From: Calliopsis andreniformis
Lineage: Eukaryota; Arthropoda; Insecta; Hymenoptera; Andrenidae
Assembly: GCF_051401765.1 (NCBI RefSeq)
Contig: NW_027480429.1
Coordinates: forward strand, 12,776,157 to 12,840,156
Length of the DNA: 64,000 nt
Reading direction: 5' to 3'
Below, piece after piece: positions 38,140 to 52,600 of this stretch (positions are counted from its first letter, which is position 1; every line of letters starts with the position of its first letter). The position numbers were made by a program, and so were the translations under genes. The notes under the pieces are model-generated. The model saw nothing but the letters and a program-made list of their open reading frames with translations, searched no databases and had not been told where the DNA came from.

Positions 38140-41100
38140 AGTGTGAAAGTAATGGTCATTTCTACCTTCCGGGAAACCTGGCCTTCACCCTAGGGCGTGC
38201 TTCCACCAGGTCGAATAGTTACGGCCTTAGAACTCAACGCCAGAAGCATAAAATACAATATAAATATAACAACTCTTCCATCGTATAGAACGAATAATAG
38301 CAACCAGTGTGAAAGTTATGGTCATTTCTACGTTCCGGGCAACCTACGCTTCACTCTAGGGCGTTGCTCCACCAGATCGAATAGTTAGGGACTAAGAAGT
38401 GAACGCCCGTAGCATGAAATGCGCTAAATATACAAGAGTTTTTCCATCGTATAACAGGAATAATTGCAACCAGTGTGAAAGTGATGGTCATTTCTACGTT
38501 CCGGGCGACCTAGTCTTCAGTCTGGGGCGTTGTTCCACCAGATCGAGTAGTTAGGGCCTAAGAAGACAACGCCAGAAGCATAAAATACAATATAAATATA
38601 ACAGTTTTTCCATCGTATAAAACGAATAATAGCAACCAGTGAGACAGTTATGGTCATTTCTACGTTCCGGGCAACCTAGGCGTCACTCTAGGGCGTTGCT
38701 CCACCACAGCGAATAGCTACGGCCTTAGAAGTCGACGCCAGAAGCATAAAATACAATATAAATACAACAGTTTTTCCATCGCATAACAGGAATAATTCCA
38801 ACCAGTTTGAAAGTGATGGTCATTTCTACGTTCCGGGCAACCTAGGCTTCACTCTAGGGCGTTGCTACACCAGATCGAATAGTTAGGGCCTTAGAAGTCA
38901 ACGCCCGAAGCATAAAATGCAATAAAACTACAACAGTTTTTCCATCGCATAACAGGAACAATTCCAACCAGTTTGAAAGTGATGGTCATTTCTACGTTCC
39001 GCGCAACCAAGGCTTCACTCTAGGGCGTTGTTACACCAGATCGAATAGCTAGGGACTTAGAATTCAACGCTAAAAGCATAAATTACAATAAAGATGCAAC
39101 AGTTTTTCCATCGTATAACAGGAATAATTGCAACCGGTGTTAAGGTAACGGTCTGTCCTACGTTCCGGGCAACCTAGGCGTCACTCTAGGGCGTTGCTCC
39201 ACCACATCGAATAGCTACGGCCTTAGAAGTCAACGCCAGAAGCATAAAATACAATATAAATACAACAGCATTTCCATCGTATAAAATGAATAATTGCAAA
39301 CAGTGTGAAAGTAATGGTCATTTCTACCTTCCGGGAAACCTGGCCTTCACCCTAGGGCCTGCTTCCACAAGGTCGAATAGTTACGGCCTTAGAACTCAAC
39401 GCCAGAAGCATGAAATACAATATAAATATAACAACTCTTCCATCGTATAGAACGAATAATAGCAACCAGTGTGAAAGTTATGGTCATTTCTACGTTCCGG
39501 GCAACCTACGCTTCACTCTAGGGCGTTGCTCCACCAGATCGAATAGTTAGGGACTAAGAAGTGAACGCCCGTAGCATGAAATGCGCTAAATATACAAGAG
39601 TTTTTCCATTGTATAACAGGAATAATTGCAACCAGTGTGAAAGTGATGGTCATTTCTACGTTCCGGGCGACCTAGTCTTCAGTCTGGGGCGTTGTTCCAC
39701 CAGATCGAATAGCTAGGGCCTTAGAAGTCAACGACAGAAGCATAAAATACAATATAAATACAACAGCTTTTCCATCGGATATAATGTATATTTGCAGTGT
39801 GAATGTAATTGTCATTTCTACGTTCCAGGCAACCCAGGCATCACTCTAGGGCGTTGCTCCACGAGATCAAATAGTTACGGACTTAGAATTCAACGCCAGA
39901 AGCATAAAATACAATATAAATACAACCGTTTTTCCATTGTATAAAACGAATAATTGCAACCAGTGTGAAAGTTATGGTCATTTCTACGTCCCGGGCAACC
40001 TAGGCCTCACTCTAGGGAGTTGCTCCACCAGATTGAATAGTTAGGGCCTTAGAAGTCAACGCCAGGAGCATAAAATACAATAAAAATACAACAGTTTTTC
40101 CATCGTATAACAGGAATGATTGCAACCAGTGTGAATGTGATGGTCATTTCTACGTTCCGGGCAACCTACGTTTCACTCTATGGCGTTGCTCCACCAGATC
40201 GAATAGTTAGGGCCTAAGAATTCAACGCCAGGAGCATAAAATACGATATGAATACAACAGCTTTTCCATCGTATAAAACGAGTAATTGCAACCAGTGTGA
40301 AAGTTATGGTCATTTCTACGTTCTGGGCAACCTAGGCTTCACCATAGGGCGTTGCTCTACCAGATCGAATAGTCAGGGCCTTAGAAGTCAACGCCCGAAG
40401 CATAAAGTACAAAATAAATAGAACAGATTTTCCATTGTATATAACGAATAATTGCTACCAGTGTGAAAGTTATGGTCATTTTTACTTTCCTGGCAGCCTA
40501 GGTTTCACCCTAGGGTGTTGCTCCAACAGATTGAATAGTTGAGGCCTTAGAAGTCAACGCCCGAATCATAAAATGCAATAAAAATACAACAGCTTTTCCA
40601 TCGTATAAAACGAATAATTGCAACCAGTGTGAAGGTTATGGACATTTCTACCATCCGAGCAACCTAGGCTTCACTCGAGGGCGTTGCTCCATCAGATCGA
40701 ATAGTTAGGGCCTTAGAAGTCAACGCCAGGAGCATAAAATACAATAAAAATACAACAGTTTTTCCATCGTATAACAGGAATGATTGCAACCAGTGTGAAT
40801 GTAATGGTCATTTCTACGTTCCGGGCAACCTACGTTTCACTCCAGGGCGTTGCTCCACCAGACCGAATAGTTAAGTCCTTAGAAGTAAACGCCAGAAGCA
40901 TTAAATACGATATAGATACAACAGCTTTTCCATCGTATAAAAGGAATACTTGCAAACCGTGTGAAAGTAGTGGTCATTTCTACGTTCCGGGCAAGCTAGG
41001 CTTAACCCTAGGCCGTTATTCCACCAGATCGAATAGTTAGGGCCTAAGAAGTGAACGCCAGAAGCATTAAATACAATAAAAATACAACCGTTCTTCCATC

Positions 41101-44100
41101 GTATAACAGGAATGATTGCAACCAGTGTGAATATAATGGTCACTTCTACGTTCCGGGCAACCTACGTTTCACTCTATGGCGTTGCTCCACCAGATCGAAT
41201 AGTTAGGGCCTAAGAATTCAACGCCAGGAGCATAAAATACGATATAAATACAACAGCTCTTCCATCGTATAAAACGAGTAATTGCAACCAGTGTGAAAGT
41301 TATGGTTATTTCTGCGTTTCGGGCAACCTAGGCTTCACTCGAGGGCGTAGATCCATCAGATCGAATAGTTAGGGCCTTAGAAGTCAACGCCAGAAGCATA
41401 AAATACAATAAAGATGAAACAGTTATTCCATCGTATAACAGGAATAACTGCAACCAGTGTGAAAGTAATGGTCATTTCTACGTTCCGAGCATCCTAGGCT
41501 TCACTCCAGGGCGTTGTTCAACCAGATCGAATGGTTAGGGCCGAAGGAATCAAGGCCAGAAGCATAATATACAATATAAATATAAAAGTTTTTCCATCGT
41601 ATAGAACGAATAATAGCAACCAGTGTGAAAGTTATGGTCATTTCTACGTTCCGGTCAACGTAAGCTTTACTCTACGGCGTCGTTCCACCAGATCGTATAG
41701 TTATGGCCTAAGAAGTCAACGCCAGACGCATAAAATATAATATAAATATAACAGTTTTTGCATCGCATAAAACGGATAATTGCATCCAGCGTGAAAGTAA
41801 CGGACATTTCTACGTTCCGGGCAACCTAGTCTTCACTCTAGGGCGTTGCCCCACCACATCGAATAGCTACAGCCTTAGAAGTCAACGCCAGAAGCATAAA
41901 ATACAATATAAATACAACCGTTTTTCCATTGTATAAAACGAATAATTGCAACCAGTGTGAAAGTTATGGTCATTTCTACGTTCCGGGCAACATAGGCTTC
42001 ACTCTTGGACGATGCCCCACCAGATCGAATAGCAAGGACCTTAGAAGTCGAAGCCAGAAGCGGAAAATACAATAAAAATGCAACAGGTTTTCCAACGTAT
42101 AAAGCGAATAATTGTAACCAGTGTGAATGTTATGGTCATTAATACGTTCCGGGCAACCTAGGCTTCACTCTAGGGCGTTGATCCACCAGATCCAATAGCT
42201 AGGGCCTAACAATTCAACGCCAGAAGCATAATGTACAATGAAAATACAACAGTTTTTTCATCGTATAAAACGGATAATTGCAACAAGCGTGAAGGTAATG
42301 GTCAGTTCTACGTTTCGGGCAATCTAGGATTCACTCTAGGGCGTTGCTGCACCAGATCGTATAGTTAGGGCCTAAGAAGTCAACGCCTGAAGCATAAAAT
42401 ACAATATAAATACAACAGCTTTTCCATCGTATAAAACGAATAATTGCAACCAGTGTGAAAGTTATGGTCACTTCTACGTTCAGGTCAACCTTGGCTTCAC
42501 TCTAGGGCGTTGCTCCGCCAGCTCGAATAGTTAGGGCCTTAGAATTCAACGCCAGAAGCATAAGATACAATATAAATACAACAGTTTTTCCATTGTATAA
42601 CAGGAATAATTGCAACCAGTGTGGAAGTTATGGTCATTTCTACGTTCCGGGCAACCTAGGCTTCATCCTGTGGCGATGCTCCACCAGCTTGTATGGTTAG
42701 GGCCTTAGAAGTCAACTCCCGAAGCATAAAATACAATAAAAATACCATAGTTTTTACATCCTATAACAGGAATAATTGCATCCAGTGTGAAATTTATGGA
42801 CATTTCTACATTCCGAGCAACCTAGTCTTCACTCTAGGGCGTTGCTCCACCAGATCGAATAGTTAGGGCCTTAGAAGTCAACGTCAGAAGCATAAAATAC
42901 AATAAAACTACAACAGTTATTCCATCGTATAACAGGAATAACTGCAACCAGTGTGAAAGTAATGGTCATTTCTACGTTCCGAGCATCCTAGGCTTCACTC
43001 CAGGGCGTTGTCCAACCAGATCGAATAGTTAGGGCCGAAGGAATCAAGGCCAGAAACATAATATAGAATATAAATATAACAGTTTTTCCATCGTATAGAA
43101 CGAATAATAGCAACCAGTGTGAAAGTTATGGTCATTTCTACGTTCCGGGCAACGTAGGGTTTACTCTACGGCGTCGTTCCACCAGATCGAATAGTTAGGG
43201 CCTAAGAAGTCAACGCCAGACGCATAAAATATAATCTAAATGTAACAGTTTTTGCATCGTATAAAAGGAATAATAGCAACCAGTGTGAAAGTTATGGTCA
43301 TTTCTACGTCCCGGGCCACCTAGGCCTCACTCTAGGGCGTTGCTCCACCACATTGAATAGTTAGGGCCTTAGAAGTCAACGCCAGAAGCATAAAATACAA
43401 TAAAAATACAACAGTTTTGCCATCGTATAAAACGAATAATTGCAACCAGTGTGAAAGTAATGGTCATTTCTACGTTCCGGCAACCTAGTCTTCACTCTAG
43501 GGCGTTGCCCCACCACATCGAATAGCTACAGCCTTAGAAGTCAACGCCAGAAGCATAAAATACAATATAAATACAACCGTTTTTCCATTGTATAAAACGA
43601 ATAATCGCAACCAGTGTGAAAGTTATGGTCATTTCTACGTTCCGGGCAACATAGGCTTCACTCTTGGACGATGCCCCACCAGATCGAATAGCTAGGACCT
43701 TAGAAGTCGAAGCCAGAAGCGGAAAATACAATAAAAATGCAACAGTTTTTCCAACGTATAAAACGAAAAATTGTAGCCAGTGTGAATGTTATGGTCATTT
43801 CTACGTTCCGGGCAACCTAGGCTTCACTCTAGGGCGTTGCTCCACCAGATCGAATAGCTAGGGACTTAGAATTCAACGCTAAAAGCATAAAGTACAATAA
43901 AGATGCAGCAGTTTTTCCATCGTATAACAGGAATGATTGCAACCAGTGTGAAGGTAACGGTCTGTCCTACGTTCCGGGCAACCTAGGCCTCACTCCAGGG
44001 CGCTGCTAAACCAGATCGAATAGATAGGACCTTAGAAGTGAACGCCCGAAGCATAAAGTACAAAATAAATATAACAGTTTTTCCATCGTATAAAATGAAT

Positions 44101-44774
44101 AATTGCAAACAGTGTGAAACTAATGATCATTTCTACGTTCCGGGCAACCTAGGCTTCACTGTAGGGCGTTGCACCACCAGATCGAATAGTTAGGGCCTTA
44201 GAAGTCAACGCCAGAAGCATAAAAGACAATATAAATACAACAACTTTTCCATCGTATAACAGGAATAATAGCAACCAGTGTGAAAGTTATGGTCATTTCT
44301 ACGTTCCAGGCAACCTAGGCTTCACTCTAGGGCGTTGCTCCACCAGATCGAATAGTTAGGGCCTTAGAAGTCAACGCCCGAAACATAAAATGCAATAAAA
44401 CTGCAACAGTTTTTCCATCGCATAACAGGAATAATTCCAACCAGTTTGAAAGTGATGGTCATTTCTACGTTCCGGGCAACCTAGGTTTCACTCCAGGGCG
44501 TTGCTATACCAGATCGAATAGATAGGACCTTAGAAGTCAACGCCCGAAGCATAAAGTACATAATAAATAGAACAGATTTTCCATTGTATAAAACGAATAA
44601 TAGCAACCAGTGTGAAAGTTATGGTCATTTCTACGTTCCGGGCAACCTAGGCGTCACTCTACGGTGTTGCTCCACCACATCGAATAGCTACGGCCTTAGA
44701 AGTCAACGCCAGAAGCATAAAATACAATATAAATACAACAGCATTTCCATCGTATAAAATGAATAATTGCAAAC
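38140..44774. repeat. 40-monomer (6635-bp) HOR unit, first copy
   Basis: Markers at 38,197, 40,780, 41,531, 42,661, 43,534 and 43,664 all recur exactly 6635 bp later (40 x 166 minus 5). Its first 4.5 kb is also the tail of copy 2 of the 22-kb unit, so the two HOR levels overlap. From about 42,975 to 44,774 it contains monomers absent from the 22-kb copy 1, such as 'acgttccggcaacc' with one G missing (43,474) and 'agtacataataaatag' (44,556). Confidence 0.88.
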
Positions 44775-47700
44775 AGTGTGAAAGTAATGGTCATTTCTAC
44801 CTTCCGGGAAACCTGGCCTTCACCCTAGGGCGTGCTTCCACCAGGTCGAATAGTTACGGCCTTAGAACTCAACGCCAGAAGCATAAAATACAATATAAAT
44901 ATAACAACTCTTCCATCGTATAGAACGAATAATAGCAACCAGTGTGAAAGTTATGGTCATTTCTACGTTCCGGGCAACCTACGCTTCACTCTAGGGCGTT
45001 GCTCCACCAGATCGAATAGTTAGGGACTAAGAAGTGAACGCCCGTAGCATGAAATGCGCTAAATATACAAGAGTTTTTCCATCGTATAACAGGAATAATT
45101 GCAACCAGTGTGAAAGTGATGGTCATTTCTACGTTCCGGGCGACCTAGTCTTCAGTCTGGGGCGTTGTTCCACCAGATCGAGTAGCTAGGGCCTAAGAAG
45201 ACAACGCCAGAAGCATAAAATACAATATAAATATAACAGTTTTTCCATCGTATAAAACGAATAATAGCAACCAGTGAGACAGTTATGGTCATTTCTACGT
45301 TCCGGGCAACCTAGCCGTCACTCTAGGGCGTTGCTCCACCACAGCGAATAGCTACGGCCTTAGAAGTCGACGCCAGAAGCATAAAATACAATATAAATAC
45401 AACAGTTTTTCCATCGCATAACAGGAATAGTTCCAACCAGTTTGAAAGTGATGGTCATTTCTACGTTCCGGGCAACCTAGGCTTCACTCTAGGGCGTTGC
45501 TACACCAGATCGAATAGTTAGGGCCTTAGAAGTCAACGCCCGAAGCATAAAATGCAATAAAACTACAACAGTTTTTCCATCGCATAACAGGAACAATTCC
45601 AACCAGTTTGAAAGTGATGGTCATTTCTACGTTCCGCGCAACCAAGGCTTCACTCTAGGGCGTTGTTACACCAGATCGAATAGCTAGGGACTTAGAATTC
45701 AACGCTAAAAGCATAAAATACAATAAAGATGCAACAGTTTTTCCATCGTATAACAGGAATAATTGCAACCGGTGTTAAGGTAACGGTCTGTCCTACGTTC
45801 CGGGCAACCTAGGCGTCACTCTAGGGCGTTGCTCCACCACATCGAATAGCTACGGCCTTAGAAGTCAACGCCAGAAGCATAAAATACAATATAAATACAA
45901 CAGCATTTCCATCGTATAAAATGAATAATTGCAAACAGTGTGAAAGTAATGGTCATTTCTACCTTCCGGGAAACCTGGCCTTCACCCTAGGGCCTGCTTC
46001 CACCAGGTCGAATAGTTACGGCCTTAGAACTCAACGCCAGAAGCATAAAATACAATATAAATATAACAACTCTTCCATCGTATAGAACGAATAATAGCAA
46101 CCAGTGTGAAAGTTATGGTCATTTCTACGTTCCGGGCAACCTACGCTTCACTCTAGGGCGTTGCTCCACCAGATCGAATAGTTAGGGACTAAGAAGTGAA
46201 CGCCCGTAGCATGAAATGCGCTAAATATACAAGAGTTTTTCCATTGTATAACAGGAATAATTGCAACCAGTGTGAAAGTGATGGTCATTTCTACGTTCCG
46301 GGCGACCTAGTCTTCAGTCTGGGGCGTTGTTCCACCAGATCGAATAGCTAGGGCCTTAGAAGTCAACGACAGAAGCATAAAATACAATATAAATACAACA
46401 GCTTTTCCATCGGATATAATGTATATTTGCAGTGTGAATGTAATTGTCATTTCTACGTTCCAGGCAACCCAGGCATCACTCTAGGGCGTTGCTCCACGAG
46501 ATCAAATAGTTACGGACTTAGAATTCAACGCCAGAAGCATAAAATACAATATAAATACAACCGTTTTTCCATTGTATAAAACGAATAATTGCAACCAGTG
46601 TGAAAGTTATGGTCATTTCTACGTCCCGGGCAACCTAGGCCTCACTCTAGGGAGTTGCTCCACCAGATTGAATAGTTAGGGCCTTAGAAGTCAACGCCAG
46701 GAGCATAAAATACAATAAAAATACAACAGTTTTTCCATCGTATAACAGGAATGATTGCAACCTGTGTGAATGTAATGGTCATTTCTACGTTCCGTGCAAC
46801 CTACGTTTCACTCTATGGCGTTGCTCCACCAGATCGAATAGTTAGGGCCTAAGAATTCAACGCCAGGAGCATAAAATACGATATGAATACAACAGCTTTT
46901 CCATCGTATAAAACGAGTAATTGCAACCAGTGTGAAAGTTATGGTCATTTCTACGTTCTGGGCAACCTAGGCTTCACCATAGGGCGTTGCTCTACCAGAT
47001 CGAATAGTCAGGGCCTTAGAAGTCAACGCCCGAAGCATAAAGTACAAAATAAATAGAACAGATTTTCCATTGTATATAACGAATAATTGCTACCAGTGTG
47101 AAAGTTATGGTCATTTTTACTTTCCTGGCAGCCTAGGTTTCACCCTAGGGTGTTGCTCCAACAGATTGAATAGTTGAGGCCTTAGAAGTCAACGCCCGAA
47201 TCATAAAATGCAATAAAAATACAACAGCTTTTCCATCGTATAAAACGAATAATTGCAACCAGTGTGAAGGTTATGGACATTTCTACCATCCGAGCAACCT
47301 AGGCTTCACTCGAGGGCGTTGCTCCATCAGATCGAATAGTTAGGGCCTTAGAAGTCAACGCCAGGAGCATAAAATACAATAAAAATACAACAGTTTTTCC
47401 ATCGTATAACAGGAATGATTGCAACCAGTGTGAATGTAATGGTCATTTCTACGTTCCGGGCAACCTACGTTTCACTCCAGGGCGTTGCTCCACCAGACCG
47501 AATAGTTAAGTCCTTAGAAGTAAACGCCAGAAGCATTAAATACGATATAGATACAACAGCATTTCCATCGTATAAAAGGAATACTTGCAAACCGTGTGAA
47601 AGTAGTGGTCATTTCTACGTTCCGGGCAAGCTAGGCTTAACCCTAGGCCGTTGTTCCACCAGATCGAATAGTTAGGGCCTAAGAAGTGAACGCCAGAAGC

Positions 47701-50700
47701 ATTAAATACAATAAAAATACAACCGTTCTTCCATCGTATAACAGGAATGATTGCAACCAGTGTGAATATAATGGTCACTTCTACGTTCCGGGCAACCTAC
47801 GTTTCACTCTATGGCGTTGCTCCACCAGATCGAATAGTTAGGGCCTAAGAATTCAACGCCAGGAGCATAAAATACGATATAAATACAACAGCTCTTCCAT
47901 CGTATAAAACGAGTAATTGCAACCAGTGTGAAAGTTATGGTTATTTCTGCGTTTCGGGCAACCTAGGCTTCACTCGAGGGCGTTGATCCATCAGATCGAA
48001 TAGTTAGGGCCTTAGAAGTCAACGCCAGAAGCATAAAATACAATAAAGATGAAACAGTTATTCCATCGTATAACAGGAATAACTGCAACCAGTGTGAAAG
48101 TAATGGTCATTTCTACGTTCCGAGCATCCTAGGCTTCACTCCAGGGCGTTGTTCAACCAGATCGAATGGTTAGGGCCGAAGGAATCAAGGCCAGAAGCAT
48201 AATATACAATATAAATATAAAAGTTTTTCCATCGTATAGAACGAATAATAGCAACCAGTGTGAAAGTTATGGTCATTTCTACGTTCCGGGCAACGTAAGC
48301 TTTACTCTACGGCGTCGTTCCACCAGATCGTATAGTTATGGCCTAAGAAGTCAACGCCAGACGCATAAAATATAATATAAATATAACAGTTTTTGCATCG
48401 CATAAAACGGATAATTGCATCCAGCGTGAAAGTAACGGACATTTCTACGTTCCGGGCAACCTAGTCTTCACTCTAGGGCGTTGCCCCACCACATCGAATA
48501 GCTACAGCCTTAGAAGTCAACGCCAGAAGCATAAAATACAATATAAATACAACCGTTTTTCCATTGTATAAAACGAATAATTGCATCCAGTGTGAAAGTT
48601 ATGGTCATTTCTACGTTCCGGGCAACATAGGCTTCACTCTTGGACGATGCCCCACCAGATCGAATAGCAAGGACCTTAGAAGTCGAAGCCAGAAGCGGAA
48701 AATACAATAAAAATGCAACAGGTTTTCCAACGTATAAAGCGAATAATTGTAACCAGTGTGAATGTTATGGTCATTAATACGTTCCGGGCAACCTAGGCTT
48801 CACTCTAGGGCGTTGATCCACCAGATCCAATAGCTAGGGCCTAACAATTCAACGCCAGAACCATAATGTACAATGAAAATACAACAGTTTTTTCATCGTA
48901 TAAAACGGATAATTGCAACAAGCGTGAAGGTAATGGTCAGTTCTACGTTTCGGGCAATCTAGGATTCACTCTAGGGCGTTGCTGCACCAGATCGTATAGT
49001 TAGGGCCTAAGAAGTCAACGCCTGAAGCATAAAATACAATATAAATACAACAGCTTTTCCATCGTATAAAACGAATAATTGCAACCAGTGTGAAAGTTAT
49101 GGTCACTTCTACGTTCAAGTCAACCTTGGCTTCACTCTAGGGCGTTGCTCCGCCAGCTCGAATAGTTAGGGCCTTAGAAGTCAACGCCAGAAGCATAAGA
49201 TACAATATAAATACAACAGTTTTTCCATTGTATAACAGGAATAATTGCAACCAGTGTGGAAGTTATGGTCATTTCTACGTTCCGGGCAACCTAGGCTTCA
49301 TCCTGTGGCGATGCTCCACCAGCTTGTATGGTTAGGGCCTTAGAAGTCAACTCCCGAAGCATAAAATACAATAAAAATACCATAGTTTTTACATCCTATA
49401 ACAGGAATAATTGCATCCAGTGTGAAATTTATGGACATTTCTACATTCCGAGCAACCTAGTCTTCACTCTAGGGCGTTGCTCCACCAGATCGAATAGTTA
49501 GGGCCTTAGAAGTCAACGTCAGAAGCATAAAATACAATAAAACTACAACAGTTATTCCATCGTATAACAGGAATAACTGCAACCAGTGTGAAAGTAATGG
49601 TCATTTCTACGTTCCGAGCATCCTAGGCTTCACTCCAGGGCGTTGTCCAACCAGATCGAATAGTTAGGGCCGAAGGAATCAAGGCCAGAAACATAATATA
49701 GAATATAAATATAACAGTTTTTCCATCGTATAGAACGAATAATAGCAACCAGTGTGAAAGTTATGGTCATTTCTACGTTCCGGGCAACGTAGGCTTTACT
49801 CTACGGCGTCGTTCCACCAGATCGAATAGTTAGGGCCTAAGAAGTCAACGCCAGACGCATAAAATATAATCTAAATGTAACAGTTTTTGCATCGTATAAA
49901 AGGAATAATAGCAACCAGTGTGAAAGTTATGGTCATTTCTACGTCCCGGGCCACCTAGGCCTCACTCTAGGGCGTTGCTCCACCACATTGAATAGTTAGG
50001 GCCTTAGAAGTCAACGCCAGAAGCATAAAATACAATAAAAATACAACAGTTTTGCCATCGTATAAAACGAATAATTGCAACCAGTGTGAAAGTAATGGTC
50101 ATTTCTACGTTCCGGCAACCTAGTCTTCACTCTAGGGCGTTGCCCCACCACATCGAATAGCTACAGCCTTAGAAGTCAACGCCAGAAGCATAAAATACAA
50201 TATAAATACAACCGTTTTTCCATTGTATAAAACGAATAATTGCAACCAGTGTGAAAGTTATGGTCATTTCTACGTTCCGGGCAACATAGGCTTCACTCTT
50301 GGACGATGCCCCACCAGATCGAATAGCTAGGACCTTAGAAGTCGAAGCCAGAAGCGGAAAATACAATAAAAATGCAACAGTTTTTCCAACGTATAAAACG
50401 AAAAATTGTAGCCAGTGTGAATGTTATGGTCATTTCTACGTTCCGGGCAACCTAGGCTTCACTCTAGGGCGTTGCTCCACCAGATCGAATAGCTAGGGAC
50501 TTAGAATTCAACGCTAAAAGCATAAAGTACAATAAAGATGCAGCAGTTTTTCCATCGTATAACAGGAATGATTGCAACCAGTGTGAAGGTAACGGTCTGT
50601 CCTACGTTCCGGGCAACCTAGGCCTCACTCCAGGGCGCTGCTAAACCAGATCGAATAGATAGGACCTTAGAAGTGAACGCCCGAAGCATAAAGTACAAAA

Positions 50701-51409
50701 TAAGTATAACAGTTTTTCCATCGTATAAAATGAATAATTGCAAACAGTGTGAAACTAATGATCATTTCTACGTTCCGGGCAACCTAGGCTTCACTGTAGG
50801 GCGTTGCACCACCAGATCGAATAGTTAGGGCCTTAGAAGTCAACGCCAGAAGCATAAAAGACAATATAAATACAACAACTTTTCCATCGTATAACAGGAA
50901 TAATAGCAACCAGTGTGAAAGTTATGGTCATTTCTACGTTCCAGGCAACCTAGGCTTCACTCTAGGGCGTTGCTCCACCAGATCGAATAGTTAGGGCCTT
51001 AGAAGTCAACGCCCGAAACATAAAATGCAATAAAACTGCAACAGTTTTTCCATCGCATAACAGGAATAATTCCAACCAGTTTGAAAGTGATGGTCATTTC
51101 TACGTTCCAGGCAACCTAGGTTTCACTCCAGGGCGTTGCTATACCAGATCGAATAGATAGGACCTTAGAAGTCAACGCCCGAAGCATAAACTACATAATA
51201 AATAGAACAGATTTTCCATTGTATAAAACGAATAATAGCAACCAGTGTGAAAGTTATGGTCATTTCTACGTTCCGGGCAACCTAGGCGTCACTCTAGGGT
51301 GTTGCTCCACCACATCGAATAGCTACGGCCTTAGAAGTCAACGCCAGAAGCATAAAATACAATATAAATACAACAGCATTTCCATCGTATAAAATGAATA
51401 ATTGCAAAC
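44775..51409. repeat. 40-monomer (6635-bp) HOR unit, second copy
   Basis: It repeats the preceding unit. I noticed about 16-20 single-base differences, for example 'ctagccgtcac' at 45,313, 'aacctgtgtg' at 46,760, 'agaaccataatg' at 48,857 and 'gttcaagtcaacc' at 49,113. That suggests about 99.7% identity. The left edge is where 'aaatgaataattgcaaac' replaces 'aacaggaataactgcaacc' of the first copy. Confidence 0.88.
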
Positions 51410-51890
51410 AGTGTGAAAGTAATGGTCATTTCTACCTTCCGGGAAACCTGGCCTTCACCCTAGGGCCTGCTTCCACCAGGTCGAATAGTTACCGCCTTAG
51501 AACTCAACGCCAGAAGCATAAAATACAATATAAATATAACAACTCTTCCATCGTATAGAACGAATAATAGCAACCAGTGTGAAAGTTATGGTCATTTCTA
51601 CGTTCCGGGCAACCTACGCTTCACTCTAGGGCGTTGCTCCACCAGATCGAATAGTTAGGGACTAAGAAGTGAACGCCCGTAGCATGAAATGCGCTAAATA
51701 TACAAGAGTTTTTCCATCGTATAACAGGAATAATTGCAACCAGTGTGAAAGTGATGGTCATTTCTACGTTCCGGGCGACCTAGTCTTCAGTCTGGGGCGT
51801 TGTTCCACCAGATCGAGTAGTTAGGGCCTAAGAAGACAACGCCAGAAGCATAAAATACAATATAAATATAACAGTTTTTCCATCGTATAA
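51410..51890. repeat. 40-monomer HOR unit, third copy, broken off after about 3 monomers
   Basis: It starts as the second copy does ('cttccgggaaacctggcc' at 51,436) and carries 'agggcctgc' and 'gttaccgcc' variants. It matches 44,775-45,255 at +6635. Near 51,890, after 'tataaaacgaataat', it switches to sequence matching about 47,243. Confidence 0.8.
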
Positions 51891-52600
51891 AACGAATAAT
51901 TGCAACCAGTGTGAAGGTTATGGACATTTCTACCATCCGAGCAACCTAGGCTTCACTCGAGGGCGTTGCTCCATCAGATCGAATAGTTAGGGCCTTAGAA
52001 GTCAACGCCAGGAGCATAAAATACAATAAAAATACAACAGTTTTTCCATCGTATAACAGGAATGATTGCAACCAGTGTGAATGTAATGGTCATTTCTACG
52101 TTCCGGGCAACCTACGTTTCACTCCAGGGCGTTGCTCCACCAGACCGAATAGTTAAGTCCTTAGAAGTAAACGCCAGAAGCATTAAATACGATATAGATA
52201 CAACAGCTTTTCCATCGTATAAAAGGAATACTTGCAAACCGTGTGAAAGTAGTGGTCATTTCTACGTTCCGGGCAAGCTAGGCTTAACCCTAGGCCGTTG
52301 TTCCACCAGATCGAATAGTTAGGGCCTAAGAAGTGAACGCCAGAAGCATTAAATACAATAAAAATACAACCGTTCTTCCATCGTATAACAGGAATGATTG
52401 CAACCAGTGTGAATATAATGGTCACTTCTACGTTCCGGGCAACCTACGTTTCACTCTATGGCGTTGCTCCACCAGATCGAATAGTTAGGGCCTAAGAATT
52501 CAACGCCAGGAGCATAAAATACGATATAAATACAACAGCTCTTCCATCGTATAAAACGAGTAATTGCAACCAGTGTGAAAGTTATGGTTATTTCTGCGTT
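51891..52600. repeat. Mosaic segment matching 47,243-47,953 (offset 4647)
   Basis: Markers 'taccatccgagcaacc', 'cctacgtttcactccagg' and 'ggcttaaccctaggccg' match those 4647 bp upstream (28 monomers minus 1 bp). It joins the truncated third 6.6-kb copy on the left. On the right, at 'tttctgcgttccgggcaacc' near 52,600, it switches to a block like 45,300. Confidence 0.78.

Larger units (their letters stand above)
24099..42680. repeat. 22-kb higher-order repeat unit, copy 2 (shortened to about 18.6 kb)
   Basis: This block follows copy 1 directly. It matches copy 1 at +22,070 up to about 25,760, at +19,579 from about 25,778 to 27,370, and at +19,745 from about 27,540 to 42,640. It lacks one of the two 15-monomer blocks, keeps one monomer that copy 1 lost near 7.8 kb, and lacks the 7-monomer duplication of 21,739-24,062. 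The end is set by 'cttcatcctgtggcgatgct' at 42,661, which matches 24,078; after that copy 1 jumps to the start of copy 2, while copy 2 continues into new monomers. Example differences from copy 1 are 34,186 (a for t), 37,837 (t for g) and 41,017 (a for g). Confidence 0.88.
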
